Below the pieces are notes generated by a model that searched no databases, was not told where the DNA came from, and worked only from the letters and a program-made list of their open reading frames with translations. Made by a program: the position numbers and the translations under genes. A stretch of 36,334 nt of DNA from Ancylobacter rudongensis (GTDB lineage Bacteria > Pseudomonadota > Alphaproteobacteria > Rhizobiales > Xanthobacteraceae), in contig NZ_FMTP01000013.1 of the NCBI RefSeq assembly GCF_900100155.1, positions 1-36,334 of the forward strand, given 5' to 3'. Below, one piece after another: positions 17,167-24,793 of this stretch. Positions within the stretch are counted from its first letter, which is position 1; the number at the start of each line of letters is the position of its first letter.

Positions 17167-18297
17167 TCACGCCGCGAGCGTCTGCCTGTCGGATCGCTCG
17201 CGCGCCTCGCCCTGCCAGCGGTGCAGCATACCGACGATGCGGTTGCCCTGCGCGCTCTCGCCCGCCGCCTCATAGGCCGCGAGCACCTCATCGAGAATGC
17301 GCAGGCGAAGCCCTGGCTCGCCGTCCAGATCATCCAGATAAGATTCCGACTGGACGACACCCAAGGCAGTGCGAAAGGCGATGAAGGCCCCAGCCGGCAA
17401 TCCAAGCCGCTCATAGAGAACGCGGAACGCCTCGCCGGAGCGGTCGGCGGCCAGGGCCGCGACATGGTCAACGGGGATCCCGGAGAGCACCGACACCGCT
17501 TCAAGGAAAAGCCGCATCTGACCCGACAGCAGCGAGCGCAGCACCAGCGCCGAGGTCAGTTCGCCCCGCGCTTGCAAGCCCTGAACCAGGGCGCGGGTCT
17601 GGGTGAATTGGGGGGGCGAAGCCAGCGTCACCGTGGCCTGGTCGCTGGCTTCGCGCGCCAGACGCGCCGCCTCGGCCGGCGAGAGCCATTGGCGTTCCTC
17701 GACATAGGCCGAGAGCGCGCCGGCCACGACGCGGATCAGCGCCTGATGCGCCGCGGCCGGAAGATCGGGACGGCTCAGCACCGCCTCGCGCAGTTCCGGC
17801 ACGCCGCCGAAGCGCGACACGATCTGGCCGAGCGCGAAGCCGGGCACGTCCGCCGTGCGATTTCTCACCAGTTCCAGCAAGACTCCGACATCCGCCACCT
17901 CTGCCAGCAGCGCCGTCACGGGCGCCGGAAGTCCGTCCCGCCGGGCGATGGCCGCCTGCCTGCCAGTATCGCCGCCGGTACACAGGGCGATGAGTTCGCG
18001 CACATTCAGCACCGCCGAATGTTCGAGCACCAACGCACCAGCCGCACCCGGAAGCCGCGCCAACTGAAGAACGACATCGACGGGCACCAGCGGGTGGCGA
18101 CAGAGGGCGGAAGCCAGCTGCAACTGCACGAGGGGCGAAGGGTCGGCCACCAGCCCCGGCAGAGCCTCGTCAATTTCCGCGCGCTCGGCCGCCCCCAGTT
18201 CGGGCCGCACATAGGCGCGGGCGAGAGCGGCGACCGCCTTGGCCCGCGCATCCTCTGGAGCGGTCCGCGCCCAATCCAGAAACTGCCGCACGATCAT
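17167..18297 (-). CDS. DUF2336 domain-containing protein
   Basis: A 376-residue, almost wholly helical cytoplasmic protein with no signal or TM segment. The pattern LVADPSPLVQLQLASALCRHPLVP, followed by VLQLAR and LEHSAVLNVRELIAL, matches DUF2336, an alphaproteobacterial family that looks like short HEAT-type alpha-alpha repeats. Such scaffolds usually mediate protein-protein contacts, and no catalytic motif is seen. It is convergent with nadK (8-base gap) and lies 93 bases downstream of the three-repeat exported protein on the same strand. Members often sit near flagellar, sensory or cell-cycle genes, but nothing here shows that link. Confidence 0.8.
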   Translation of the reverse strand: MIVRQFLDWARTAPEDARAKAVAALARAYVRPELGAAERAEIDEALPGLVADPSPLVQLQLASALCRHPLVPVDVVLQLARLPGAAGALVLEHSAVLNVRELIALCTGGDTGRQAAIARRDGLPAPVTALLAEVADVGVLLELVRNRTADVPGFALGQIVSRFGGVPELREAVLSRPDLPAAAHQALIRVVAGALSAYVEERQWLSPAEAARLAREASDQATVTLASPPQFTQTRALVQGLQARGELTSALVLRSLLSGQMRLFLEAVSVLSGIPVDHVAALAADRSGEAFRVLYERLGLPAGAFIAFRTALGVVQSESYLDDLDGEPGLRLRILDEVLAAYEAAGESAQGNRIVGMLHRWQGEARERSDRQTLAA

Positions 18298-18390
18298 TGC
18301 GCACTCCCGGCCCGGTTCAACACGAGGACGATGATGCCCGCCGGCCGCTTAAGAAACCGTTGACCATATGAGGCACGCAGAAAGTTGCGG

Positions 18391-19593
18391 TCAGTCGCCG
18401 CTGCCGTCCTGCGTATCGAGCGCGTCCGGCGTCACCTGCTCGCCGACGCGCACCTCGACCGAGCCATTCTCGCCAGACTCGACATTGAAGACCTTGGAAT
18501 AGGTCTTGCCCTCGAAGCGCGCGACCGCCGTGTATTCGCCTTCCGCCAGCACGAAAGTGGGCTCGGCATTGATCGATTCCTTCACGCTGTCGCCGCCGGG
18601 TGTACCGATCGACCACTGCGTCTCCAGGAGCGGCTCGCCGCCCGCCATCTTCACCAGCCGCAACGTGACCTCGCCGGCACGATGGTGCAGCGTCGCGTCC
18701 GTCACTTTTCCCGGCGCTACGGCAAGGTCGGCCTGGATCACCGCATTGCCGTCGCCATAGGTGGAAACGACGTAATAATCGCCGGCCGGCAGGATGATGA
18801 GATCACCCGGAGTCGCACCACGATAATAAGGACGGCTCGACGCCCTGCCCTGCAGGAAGCTTCCCTCGAAGAGATCATACGTGACCTTCTCGGCCGGCAG
18901 CGGCTTGTCGGCGACATCGCTGTGCAGCGTTACGGCGCCAGCGGGAACGACAAGTTGCTCGCGCCGCGATTCCTCCCCAACCACGATCCGCCGCGCCACG
19001 CTGGCGAGGCCATAGGCCACATGCACCACATAGCCGCCGGGCGAGAGGAAGAACACCGGCGCCGGATCGGCCGCTTCCGCCACCAGCGGATAGGCGCCGG
19101 AGGCTTCCGGCCGGTCGGCGAAGACGCGCCAGATCAGGCCGCGCGGGATCAGCCCCTCCTTCTCGCCGAAACGGGCGCTCATCCCGATCGCCACTTTTCC
19201 CGCCGGTGGCTGCGGCAGGATGGTGTGCGGATCGTCGCCCTCGGCCCGCCCGGTCGCGGGAATGCGGGCGGCCGGCCCGGCGCTGCCGGAAGGCGGGGCA
19301 TCCAGCGGCGCGCCGACAAAAGGCAGCGCGCGCGAAGGCTGGATCTGCGACGGATTGAACGGCGAGGGCGCAAGCGTCGGGGCCGGCGAGTGGAAGGGAG
19401 AGAGTTGCGCCACGCGCGCCGGCGGCGCGAAACCCGCCTCCTCCGCCATGGCACCTGCCGGAAGGGCCAGCGTCAGCAAAGCCACGATCGCCGCGCAGCG
19501 GCGGGCGCTCTTGGTTTCGGCGCCGCCGCGTGCGAGGGCCTGCCGAACGCTGAGCCCGAACCGGCGAAGAGAAGGGTGAGAAAGCTGAAACAT
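18391..19593 (-). CDS. Exported protein with three diverged beta-rich repeats, function unknown
   Basis: A 400-residue protein with a basic N-terminus, a hydrophobic signal segment (about 34-49, cleavage near AMA/E) and a Pro/Ala/Ser-rich low-complexity linker (about 55-135). The rest is three tandem repeats of about 65-80 residues: about 145-223, 236-313 and 323-385. Each has an aromatic VxxxVF/VTYDLF/TQWSIG strand, then FFLSPGGYVVHVAYG, IILPAGDYYVVSTYG or FVLAEGEYTAVARFE, and the first two end in AGxVTL. This looks like small Ig- or PEGA-like sandwich domains. No enzymatic motif or lipobox is present. ATG at 19593 with GAAGG upstream is preferred over an in-frame TTG at 19614. It may share an operon with the DUF2336 gene. 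Confidence 0.75.
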   Translation of the reverse strand: MFQLSHPSLRRFGLSVRQALARGGAETKSARRCAAIVALLTLALPAGAMAEEAGFAPPARVAQLSPFHSPAPTLAPSPFNPSQIQPSRALPFVGAPLDAPPSGSAGPAARIPATGRAEGDDPHTILPQPPAGKVAIGMSARFGEKEGLIPRGLIWRVFADRPEASGAYPLVAEAADPAPVFFLSPGGYVVHVAYGLASVARRIVVGEESRREQLVVPAGAVTLHSDVADKPLPAEKVTYDLFEGSFLQGRASSRPYYRGATPGDLIILPAGDYYVVSTYGDGNAVIQADLAVAPGKVTDATLHHRAGEVTLRLVKMAGGEPLLETQWSIGTPGGDSVKESINAEPTFVLAEGEYTAVARFEGKTYSKVFNVESGENGSVEVRVGEQVTPDALDTQDGSGD

Positions 19594-20134
19594 CACTGCC
19601 GTTGGTGCCTTCAAACAGAGGCAAATTCAAGTCACCTCCGGGCACAGCACTGACCTTCACGCGGCGGCTTGCGGGAGGATAGCGGCGGTGCTTGCTCGCC
19701 TGGGCAACTCTCGGGAGGCGCTTCGAGGTCGCGGCATCCCGGCCGCGAGCTAAACGAGCCACCCTTCGCGATGAACACTTCATCTCCACGTGCGCGCGCG
19801 ACCCGACGACCACGGCCCGCCGGGCACAGACAACGCTGGAGCGGTTTGATCTCCGCATGCGCGCGCCTCGGGGGCATGGCGAATCCGCGGCAAAGCCGAG
19901 AGTCTCATCAAGGCCGCCTTGTGCGATTGCGTCGGTGCTGCGCCCTAGGCTTCTTCCCGCCCGAGCAACGACGCATAAAGATGGATTGAGGGCGGACACG
20001 TCCCCGCCCCGAAGCCGCCGATAACGGCCCCAATCGACGGTAGGGTTGAACAACCGTCTCGGGCTCGTCATCCATAGGCATCCTACAGGCGGGCCGCCCT
20101 CCTGCCGCCCCATCCTTACCAGTGGAACCAACCG
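19594..20134. other. Divergent intergenic region, no gene recognised
   Basis: 541 bases between the three-repeat protein gene (minus) and the nitroreductase gene (plus). Open frames exist on both strands, but their translations are Arg/Pro/Ala-rich without signals or motifs. Promoters for both flanking genes should lie here; none could be defined confidently. Confidence 0.5.
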
Positions 20135-20707
20135 ATGACCCTTGCCGGATCTGCCCTCGATCTCCTGCGGACACGCAAGAGCCCGAAGCTATTCGACCTC
20201 ACCTCTCCCGGGCCGACGGATGCCGAGCTTGATTCGATGCTGGCCATCGCCTCGCGGGTTCCCGATCACGGCAAACTCGCTCCCTGGCGCTTCATCCTCT
20301 TCCAGGGCGACGCCCGCGACCGGGCGGGCGATGCCATCGCCGCTGTTTTTCTCACCGACAATCCCGAAGCCGAACCCGAGCGCGTCGCGATTGAACGTGG
20401 CCGCCTCACCCGCGCTCCGCTGGTGATCGCGGTCGTCTCCAAGACCGCCCCCCATGCCAAGATTCCGGAGTGGGAGCAGACGCTTTCCGGTGCCGCAGCC
20501 TGCACCCTGCTGCTACTCGCGGCCCACGCACAGGGCTATGCGGCAACCTGGCTCACCGAATGGTACGCCTATGATGGCCGGGCTCGCGCGGCGCTGGGCC
20601 TCTCGGAGAGCGAGCGCATCATCGGCTTCGTGCATATCGGCACCCTGGCCCGCCCGCAGGACGACCGCCCCCGGCCGGCGCTCGCCGACCTCATCACCCG
20701 GTACTGA
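20135..20707 (+). CDS. Nitroreductase family protein
   Basis: A 190-residue FMN-dependent oxidoreductase of the nitroreductase fold, YdjA-like short type. LLRTRKSPKLF near the N-terminus is the FMN-phosphate-binding start. RVPDHGKLAPWRF at 41-53 is the family hallmark, and GAAACTLLLLAAHAQGYAATW packs at the dimer interface. Such enzymes reduce nitro, quinone or other electrophilic compounds with NAD(P)H; the physiological substrate is unknown. A flavin reductase-like gene starts 3 bases after its stop codon, so the two flavoproteins are co-transcribed. Confidence 0.92.
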   Translation: MTLAGSALDLLRTRKSPKLFDLTSPGPTDAELDSMLAIASRVPDHGKLAPWRFILFQGDARDRAGDAIAAVFLTDNPEAEPERVAIERGRLTRAPLVIAVVSKTAPHAKIPEWEQTLSGAAACTLLLLAAHAQGYAATWLTEWYAYDGRARAALGLSESERIIGFVHIGTLARPQDDRPRPALADLITRY

Positions 20708-20710
20708 TCC

Positions 20711-21310
20711 ATGTTCTATGAAACCGCCCGCAAGAATCACGGCCTGCCGCACAATCCACTCAAGGCGATCATCGCGCCGCGCCCCATCGGATGGATTTCC
20801 ACTTTGTCGGCGGAGGGGGTCGCCAACCTCGCCCCCTACTCCTTCTTCAACATGGTGAGCGAAAGCCCCGACATCGTCATGTTCTCCAGCGCCGGCTTGA
20901 AGGATACCGTCCGCAACGTGATGGCGACGGGCGAGTTCGTCTGCAACCTGGCGACACGCGAGCTCATGGAGGCGGTCAATCTCACCTCCAAGGCCATTCC
21001 CCCGGGCGAGAGCGAGTTCGACCTCGCCGAACTAGAGCGGGCGCCGTCCCGATTGGTGAAGCCCCCCCGCGTCGCGGCCTCCCCCTGCGCACTCGAGTGT
21101 GTCTGGATAGACACAATCGACGTCGCCGACCGCCATGGCAAAACGACCGGCCGTCATGTCACTTTCGGGGAAATCGTTGGCGTCCACATCGACGAACGCT
21201 TCATCGAGGACGGACTTGTGCGCACGGACAGGTTGCACACCCTCGCCCGCGATGGCTATTTCGATTATTCATGGGTGGATGCGGTTAGCGCGCTCCCACG
21301 CCCGCGCTGA
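20711..21310 (+). CDS. Flavin reductase family protein (FMN-binding split barrel)
   Basis: A 199-residue protein of the flavin reductase/HpaC-like split-barrel family. PRPIGWIST at 23-31 and NLAPYSFFN at 39-47 form the FMN site and are strongly conserved. SSAGLKDTVRNV and the later HVTFGEIVGVHIDE also match. It may reduce free flavin for a partner or act as an FMN-dependent oxidoreductase. The gene follows the nitroreductase by 3 bases without a clear Shine-Dalgarno of its own, which suggests translational coupling. A hairpin at 21323-21348 lies in the short gap before the convergent PIN-toxin gene. Confidence 0.9.
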   Translation: MFYETARKNHGLPHNPLKAIIAPRPIGWISTLSAEGVANLAPYSFFNMVSESPDIVMFSSAGLKDTVRNVMATGEFVCNLATRELMEAVNLTSKAIPPGESEFDLAELERAPSRLVKPPRVAASPCALECVWIDTIDVADRHGKTTGRHVTFGEIVGVHIDERFIEDGLVRTDRLHTLARDGYFDYSWVDAVSALPRPR

Positions 21311-21322
21311 CCTTCATCTCAC

Positions 21323-21348
21323 CGTGCCGGCCACTCCGCGCCGGCACG
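21323..21348. terminator. Hairpin between convergent flavin reductase and PIN genes
   Basis: CGTGCCGGC (21323-21331) pairs with GCCGGCACG (21340-21348) around an 8-base loop. It fills most of the 61-base gap between two convergent genes and could serve both. There is no T-tract on either side. Confidence 0.42.
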
Positions 21349-21371
21349 CGACGGCGGGACGATGGCGCGCG

Positions 21372-21788
21372 TTAGCAGGCCACGGCTTGCAGATAGCCGG
21401 TCTCGGCGTAGTCGAGCATGATCCGGTCACGCGTCATCAACCTGTAGCCCTGGTCCCGCGCCGTCGCGATCAACACCCGGTCGACCGGATCAAGCGGCGG
21501 CACGCCCGGCAGGAATGACGAGGCAATCAAGGTCTCCGGAGTCATCGCCGCCACGCTCATGCCTGGCAGGCCCACCAGCGCCGAGAACCATTTGCCCGGC
21601 TCCATGGCGAGGCGCACCCGCCCCTGCTCGACCAGCCTGCCGATTTCCCAGGCCGACATGGGTGAGATGGAAATCGGCGCCCCGCGCAGGCGCGCCTCGA
21701 TCAGCGTACCCCGGGCCTCATCGGAGATCGGCGCGCCCTGCGCCACCCATAGCGCCGCGCAGGTATCAAGGAGAAGTGGCATGCCCAT
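21372..21788 (-). CDS. PIN-domain toxin of a type II toxin-antitoxin pair (VapC-like)
   Basis: A 138-residue PIN-domain ribonuclease. The four acidic residues of the active site are all present: Asp8 in LLLDTCAALW, Glu48 in MSAWEIGRL, Asp103 in DPVDRVLIATA and Asp121 in LMTRDRIML. The length is normal for VapC, so the toxin looks intact. Known VapC toxins cleave tRNA or rRNA with Mg2+. The start at 21788 (MGMPLLLDT) leaves one base after the antitoxin stop; ATG 21782 is an alternative. The upstream partner on the same strand, coupled by TGA-C-ATG, is not an ordinary VapB (see next entry). The subgroup with WEIGRLV is commonly paired with Phd or AbrB-type antitoxins. Confidence 0.87.
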   Translation of the reverse strand: MGMPLLLDTCAALWVAQGAPISDEARGTLIEARLRGAPISISPMSAWEIGRLVEQGRVRLAMEPGKWFSALVGLPGMSVAAMTPETLIASSFLPGVPPLDPVDRVLIATARDQGYRLMTRDRIMLDYAETGYLQAVAC

Positions 21789-21789
21789 G

Positions 21790-22323
21790 TCAGTTCTCCT
21801 CCGGCCATCCACTGCCCAGCTGTGGATTAAATTCCTCAGCCGACACGGGCTGAGCATCGCTGTGGCGTGAAGGCCACACATCCTGCGACGGCACCGCCGC
21901 GCCGCGCGACGTCTCGAGCTCACCCCCGTCATAGAGGTAGATAGGGGCAGTGCTGGGCAAAGTGAGATCAGTCCCGGGCTCGATATGCACCGTGCCCTTC
22001 AAGCCGCCGAACAAACCGGCGAGGGGCGATCCTGTCGAGGCCGGCGCCACCCTAGTCGCTCCGCCTGGCAACACCTTCGGCTGATGCCGACTGAACACCA
22101 GCTTGCGTCCAACCATGTCGACTTCCTCGGAACGGAAGCCGGCCGCGAGCCATGCCTTGGTCATGACACTGTTGGTTGGATTGTTGCTCCACCAGGCGCG
22201 GTGATTGAATGCCGATTGTGGAAGCTGCGCTCCAACAATCCTCTCTATGTCCTCAAACGACATAGAAATTCTCGGTTGCGTCCGGCTGGAAAGAAACGTT
22301 GTCAAGGCGCTGTATTTCGACAT
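21790..22323 (-). CDS. Putative chimeric antitoxin: DUF7662-like domain plus Phd/AbrB-type toxin-binding tail
   Basis: A 177-residue protein immediately upstream of the PIN toxin. Residues 1-80 (MSKYSALTTFL, SFEDIERIVGAQLPQSA, HRAWWSNNP, AWLAAGFRSEEVDM) match, from memory, the DUF7662 family, usually a stand-alone protein of unknown function. Residues about 98-125 (SPLAGLFGGLKGTVHIEPG then TDLTLP) match the short tail that follows the DNA-binding domain of many Phd/YefM or AbrB-type antitoxins and wraps the PIN toxin. About 50 polar residues follow. No Phd, AbrB or ribbon-helix-helix DNA-binding fold is seen, so the DUF7662-like part may take that place. The antitoxin role rests on position, the tail and the one-base coupling. 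An ACATATGT palindrome (22359-22366) lies upstream. Confidence 0.65.
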   Translation of the reverse strand: MSKYSALTTFLSSRTQPRISMSFEDIERIVGAQLPQSAFNHRAWWSNNPTNSVMTKAWLAAGFRSEEVDMVGRKLVFSRHQPKVLPGGATRVAPASTGSPLAGLFGGLKGTVHIEPGTDLTLPSTAPIYLYDGGELETSRGAAVPSQDVWPSRHSDAQPVSAEEFNPQLGSGWPEEN

Positions 22324-23280
22324 AGGAAGCCCTCGAACTCATTGGCAGGGCATAGGATACATATGTCAGTGTAAATTTTCAGTGCCCAAAAGGTGGCCGC
22401 AAACGCCAGGCGGCGGATCCGAACGACCCTGACACCGCACCCGGCACGAAGCTGCTCGCGCTGCGCGATCCGACTCGGAGCGCGTCTCGGCCTAGGTACT
22501 TCTCATAACCACAGATAGGTTGACTTAATTACACGCCGTCCAGACAGCCGCCTACCAACCTCACTCTTTGCGTCAGCTATCTGGCATAACCTGTTTTTAA
22601 GTCTAAGCATCCTCGGCGCATTGATCGCTGACGGCTAGCGCGGCAATCAACTCATCTCAGACACCTACTGACATTTAGTACCTTGTACTGCATCGTCTCT
22701 GCAACTGAATGCATCCCGGTGCCTTTTTCGACCGAAAAGGCACTGCTCCCGGGACCCCGCTATCCGAGCGCAAGAGCCACTCCATGTGGGCACCTCAGCT
22801 GTGGAAGCGCAGAAACTAACTCTACGGCTAACGGCTCGCCCGGATTCTGGCACCCGATCAGGCGATCACTTGGCAGTTCAGCCGGCCGCTCAATGCCCTC
22901 TCGGACATACACAAACACTGACTGTTGAATTGTTGAGTGTCGATAACATATTTGGATAAATTGATATCTTCGGTCTTTGATTTAACCTATTGATCTTACG
23001 TTATATTTTGAATCGCATTGACTTCAATTCGCCTGTCAATTTAAAGACCGAACGGCGCAATCTGGGTGGCCCCTACATTCGATACCTAAGCCAGTGCAAA
23101 GTACATAGCCCGGCGGATTCGCGGACAAAAGGAAGTGACATTCACAACAGATGCCTCGTGCGCCCCGAATCGCAGCACCCCGATCCAAGCCCGTCATGGT
23201 GTATCCGCTAGGATCGTGGCAAGGACTTGTTTACCAAGATTGCATTAAGATTCTGCGAACGAGTCACAAGGGGTTGCACC
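22324..23280. other. Gene-free, partly AT-rich region upstream of the toxin-antitoxin pair
   Basis: About 950 bases without a convincing gene. From about 22500 and especially 22920-23060, base composition becomes clearly AT-richer than the rest of the window. Translations in all frames are short and without recognisable domains. It holds an ACATATGT palindrome at 22359-22366 about 35 bases upstream of the antitoxin start, an orphan hairpin at 22719-22743, and the promoter region of the L,D-transpeptidase gene. The composition suggests acquired DNA or a decayed insertion next to the toxin-antitoxin pair. No integrase, transposase, terminal repeat or tRNA target is visible. Confidence 0.6.
22719..22743. 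repeat. Orphan hairpin in the gene-free region
   Basis: GTGCCTTTT (22719-22727) pairs with AAAAGGCAC (22735-22743) around a 7-base loop, nested inside a shorter TCCCGG/CCGGGA repeat. No gene ends nearby on either strand. It may be a relic terminator, a small RNA fold or part of a lost mobile element. Confidence 0.4.
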
Positions 23281-23979
23281 ATGTTCGAACTTCGTCGTCG
23301 CGCCCTTCTTGGGCTCTGTGTGGCCAGCGCGGCGGCCGCCCTGGGGGGATGCAAGCGCACCACCTCCGCCAGCACGCCGCCCCTCGGAACCAGCAGCGTC
23401 TCCGCCTATGCCGCCACCGGCCGGTACGGCCCGGTGGCAGATAAGTTTCCTATCGCGGCTGTCGACGTCTCACAGATCGACCCGATCTATCTCCGCCGCG
23501 AGGTGGCCTATGCGTCGAGCTATCCGCCCGGCACCATCGTCATCGATCCGGGGGCGCACTTCCTTTATCTCGTCCAGCCAGGCGGGACGGCGATCCGCTA
23601 TGGCGTCGGTGTCGGTAAGGAAGGCTTTGGCTGGTCGGGCGCCGCCACGATCAATTCGAAGCAGGAGTGGCCGGACTGGTACCCGCCGAAGGAGATGATC
23701 CAGCGCCGCCCCGACATTCAGGCCCAGCTCACGCGCCTGCAGAGCGGCGAGGGCGTTGCGGGCGGGTTGTCCAACCCCCTGGGGGCCCGGGCGCTGTACC
23801 TCTGGCAGAACGGCCGCGACACGCTTTACCGCATTCACGGCACGCTGGAGCCCGACACGATCGGGACGAACGTGTCCTCAGGGTGCATTCGAATGATCAA
23901 TCAGGACGCCATTGACCTCTATGGCCGGGTCGGGGTCGGCACCAAAGTCGTCGTTCTCGGCTCCAGTGCAGGGGCGTGA
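23281..23979 (+). CDS. L,D-transpeptidase (YkuD domain), probable lipoprotein
   Basis: A 232-residue envelope enzyme that forms 3-3 cross-links in peptidoglycan or attaches proteins to it. The YkuD core runs from about 83 to 227. The active site is complete: His186 in YRIHGTLEP and Cys202 in NVSSGCIRM. The N-terminus is ELRRRALLGLCVASAAAALGG followed by Cys24, so LGGC is a plausible lipobox and the arginines fit a Tat-type signal. PDWYPPKEMIQRRP is characteristic of the rhizobial ErfK/YbiS/YcfS/YnhG group. The start at 23281 is supported by AAGGGG 8 bases upstream; in-frame sequence back to 23227 is unlikely to be translated. It follows the gene-free region and precedes the parA gene by 132 bases on the same strand. 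Confidence 0.92.
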   Translation: MFELRRRALLGLCVASAAAALGGCKRTTSASTPPLGTSSVSAYAATGRYGPVADKFPIAAVDVSQIDPIYLRREVAYASSYPPGTIVIDPGAHFLYLVQPGGTAIRYGVGVGKEGFGWSGAATINSKQEWPDWYPPKEMIQRRPDIQAQLTRLQSGEGVAGGLSNPLGARALYLWQNGRDTLYRIHGTLEPDTIGTNVSSGCIRMINQDAIDLYGRVGVGTKVVVLGSSAGA

Positions 23980-24111
23980 CCTTCGGCGACTGCCGCCAGC
24001 ACAACCCTTACGGGCATCTACACGAGGCCAGGCATCCTGATCGTCACTCTCAGAACCATCTGTTGCATTTTAGTTACGCCACAAACGTGACATCGAAATG
24101 GAGGGCTTACG

Positions 24112-24768
24112 GTGAGTGGCAGAATTATCACTATCGCTCAGCAGAAGGGTGGGTCCGGTAAAACGACGCTAGCGGCCCACCTTGCTGTTGCGCTCTCGCA
24201 ACAGTCGGTCTTCGGGTCGCTGGCGCGCGTTGCCCTGCTCGACTGCGATCCCCAGGGGAGCCTTGGTGAGTGGTTCGAGGCGCGCGAGGCCAGTCTTGGC
24301 GAGGATGCGACCGGCCTGTCCTTCCGGACGGCCTCCGGATGGGGTGCGCGACGCGAGGCGCGCAGCCTGGTGCGCGATTACAATTTCGTCGTGATCGACA
24401 CCCCGCCGAAATCCGACGTCGAATCGCGCCCGGCCATCGAAGTGGCGGATCTTGTCGTCGTACCCGTGCAGCCAACCCCGATCGACCTGTGGGCCACACG
24501 ACCGACGCTGGAGATGATCGCCAAGGAAGGCACATCGTGTCTGCTGGTGATCAACCGGGCGCAATCGCGCGCGGCCCTCACCCACGACATGGGCGCCGCG
24601 ATCGAGGCGCTCGGGCACCCCGCCGCCCGCACGCGGCTCGGCAACCGCGTAGGCTTCGCCGCCAGCATGGGGCGGGGACTCACAGTGCTTGAAGCTGAGC
24701 CCGGCTCAAAAGGCGCCGCCGAGATCGAGGCGCTGGCCACCGAGCTTCGGGACTACCTCGCCAACTAA
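24112..24768 (+). CDS. ParA family ATPase (orphan)
   Basis: A 218-residue deviant-Walker P-loop ATPase. KGGSGKTT at 12-19 includes the signature lysines Lys12 and Lys17. Walker A' DCDPQGSL and Walker B-like FVVIDTPPKSD follow. The protein lacks the N-terminal HTH of plasmid type Ia ParA, so it belongs to the short type Ib/MinD-Mrp-like group that positions cargo on the nucleoid or poles. No parB, cargo gene or parS-like inverted repeat is adjacent, so it is not an evident chromosome or plasmid partition locus. GTG at 24112 is the start, with GGAGGG 6 bases upstream. The last codons are imperfectly repeated after the stop (24748-24793). Confidence 0.88.
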   Translation: MSGRIITIAQQKGGSGKTTLAAHLAVALSQQSVFGSLARVALLDCDPQGSLGEWFEAREASLGEDATGLSFRTASGWGARREARSLVRDYNFVVIDTPPKSDVESRPAIEVADLVVVPVQPTPIDLWATRPTLEMIAKEGTSCLLVINRAQSRAALTHDMGAAIEALGHPAARTRLGNRVGFAASMGRGLTVLEAEPGSKGAAEIEALATELRDYLAN

Positions 24769-24793
24769 GTAGCGGGACTATCTCACCAGCTAG
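24748..24793 (+). repeat. Imperfect tandem repeat at the 3' end of the parA-like gene
   Basis: Copy 1 (24748-24768, CGGGACTACCTCGCC then AACTAA) ends at the parA stop codon. Copy 2 (24773-24793, CGGGACTATCTCACC then AGCTAG) matches it at 17 of 21 positions with a 25-base period. It looks like a small slippage duplication that has since diverged. Confidence 0.55.

Noticed and set aside
22324..23280. Prophage or insertion-sequence remnant with identifiable ends
   Set aside because: No transposase or integrase fragment, no terminal inverted repeats and no target duplication could be found; only the composition is unusual.
24112..24768. Plasmid-type parAB partition locus
   Set aside because: No parB, no HTH in the ParA and no centromere-like repeats. 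The surroundings are chromosomal housekeeping genes.
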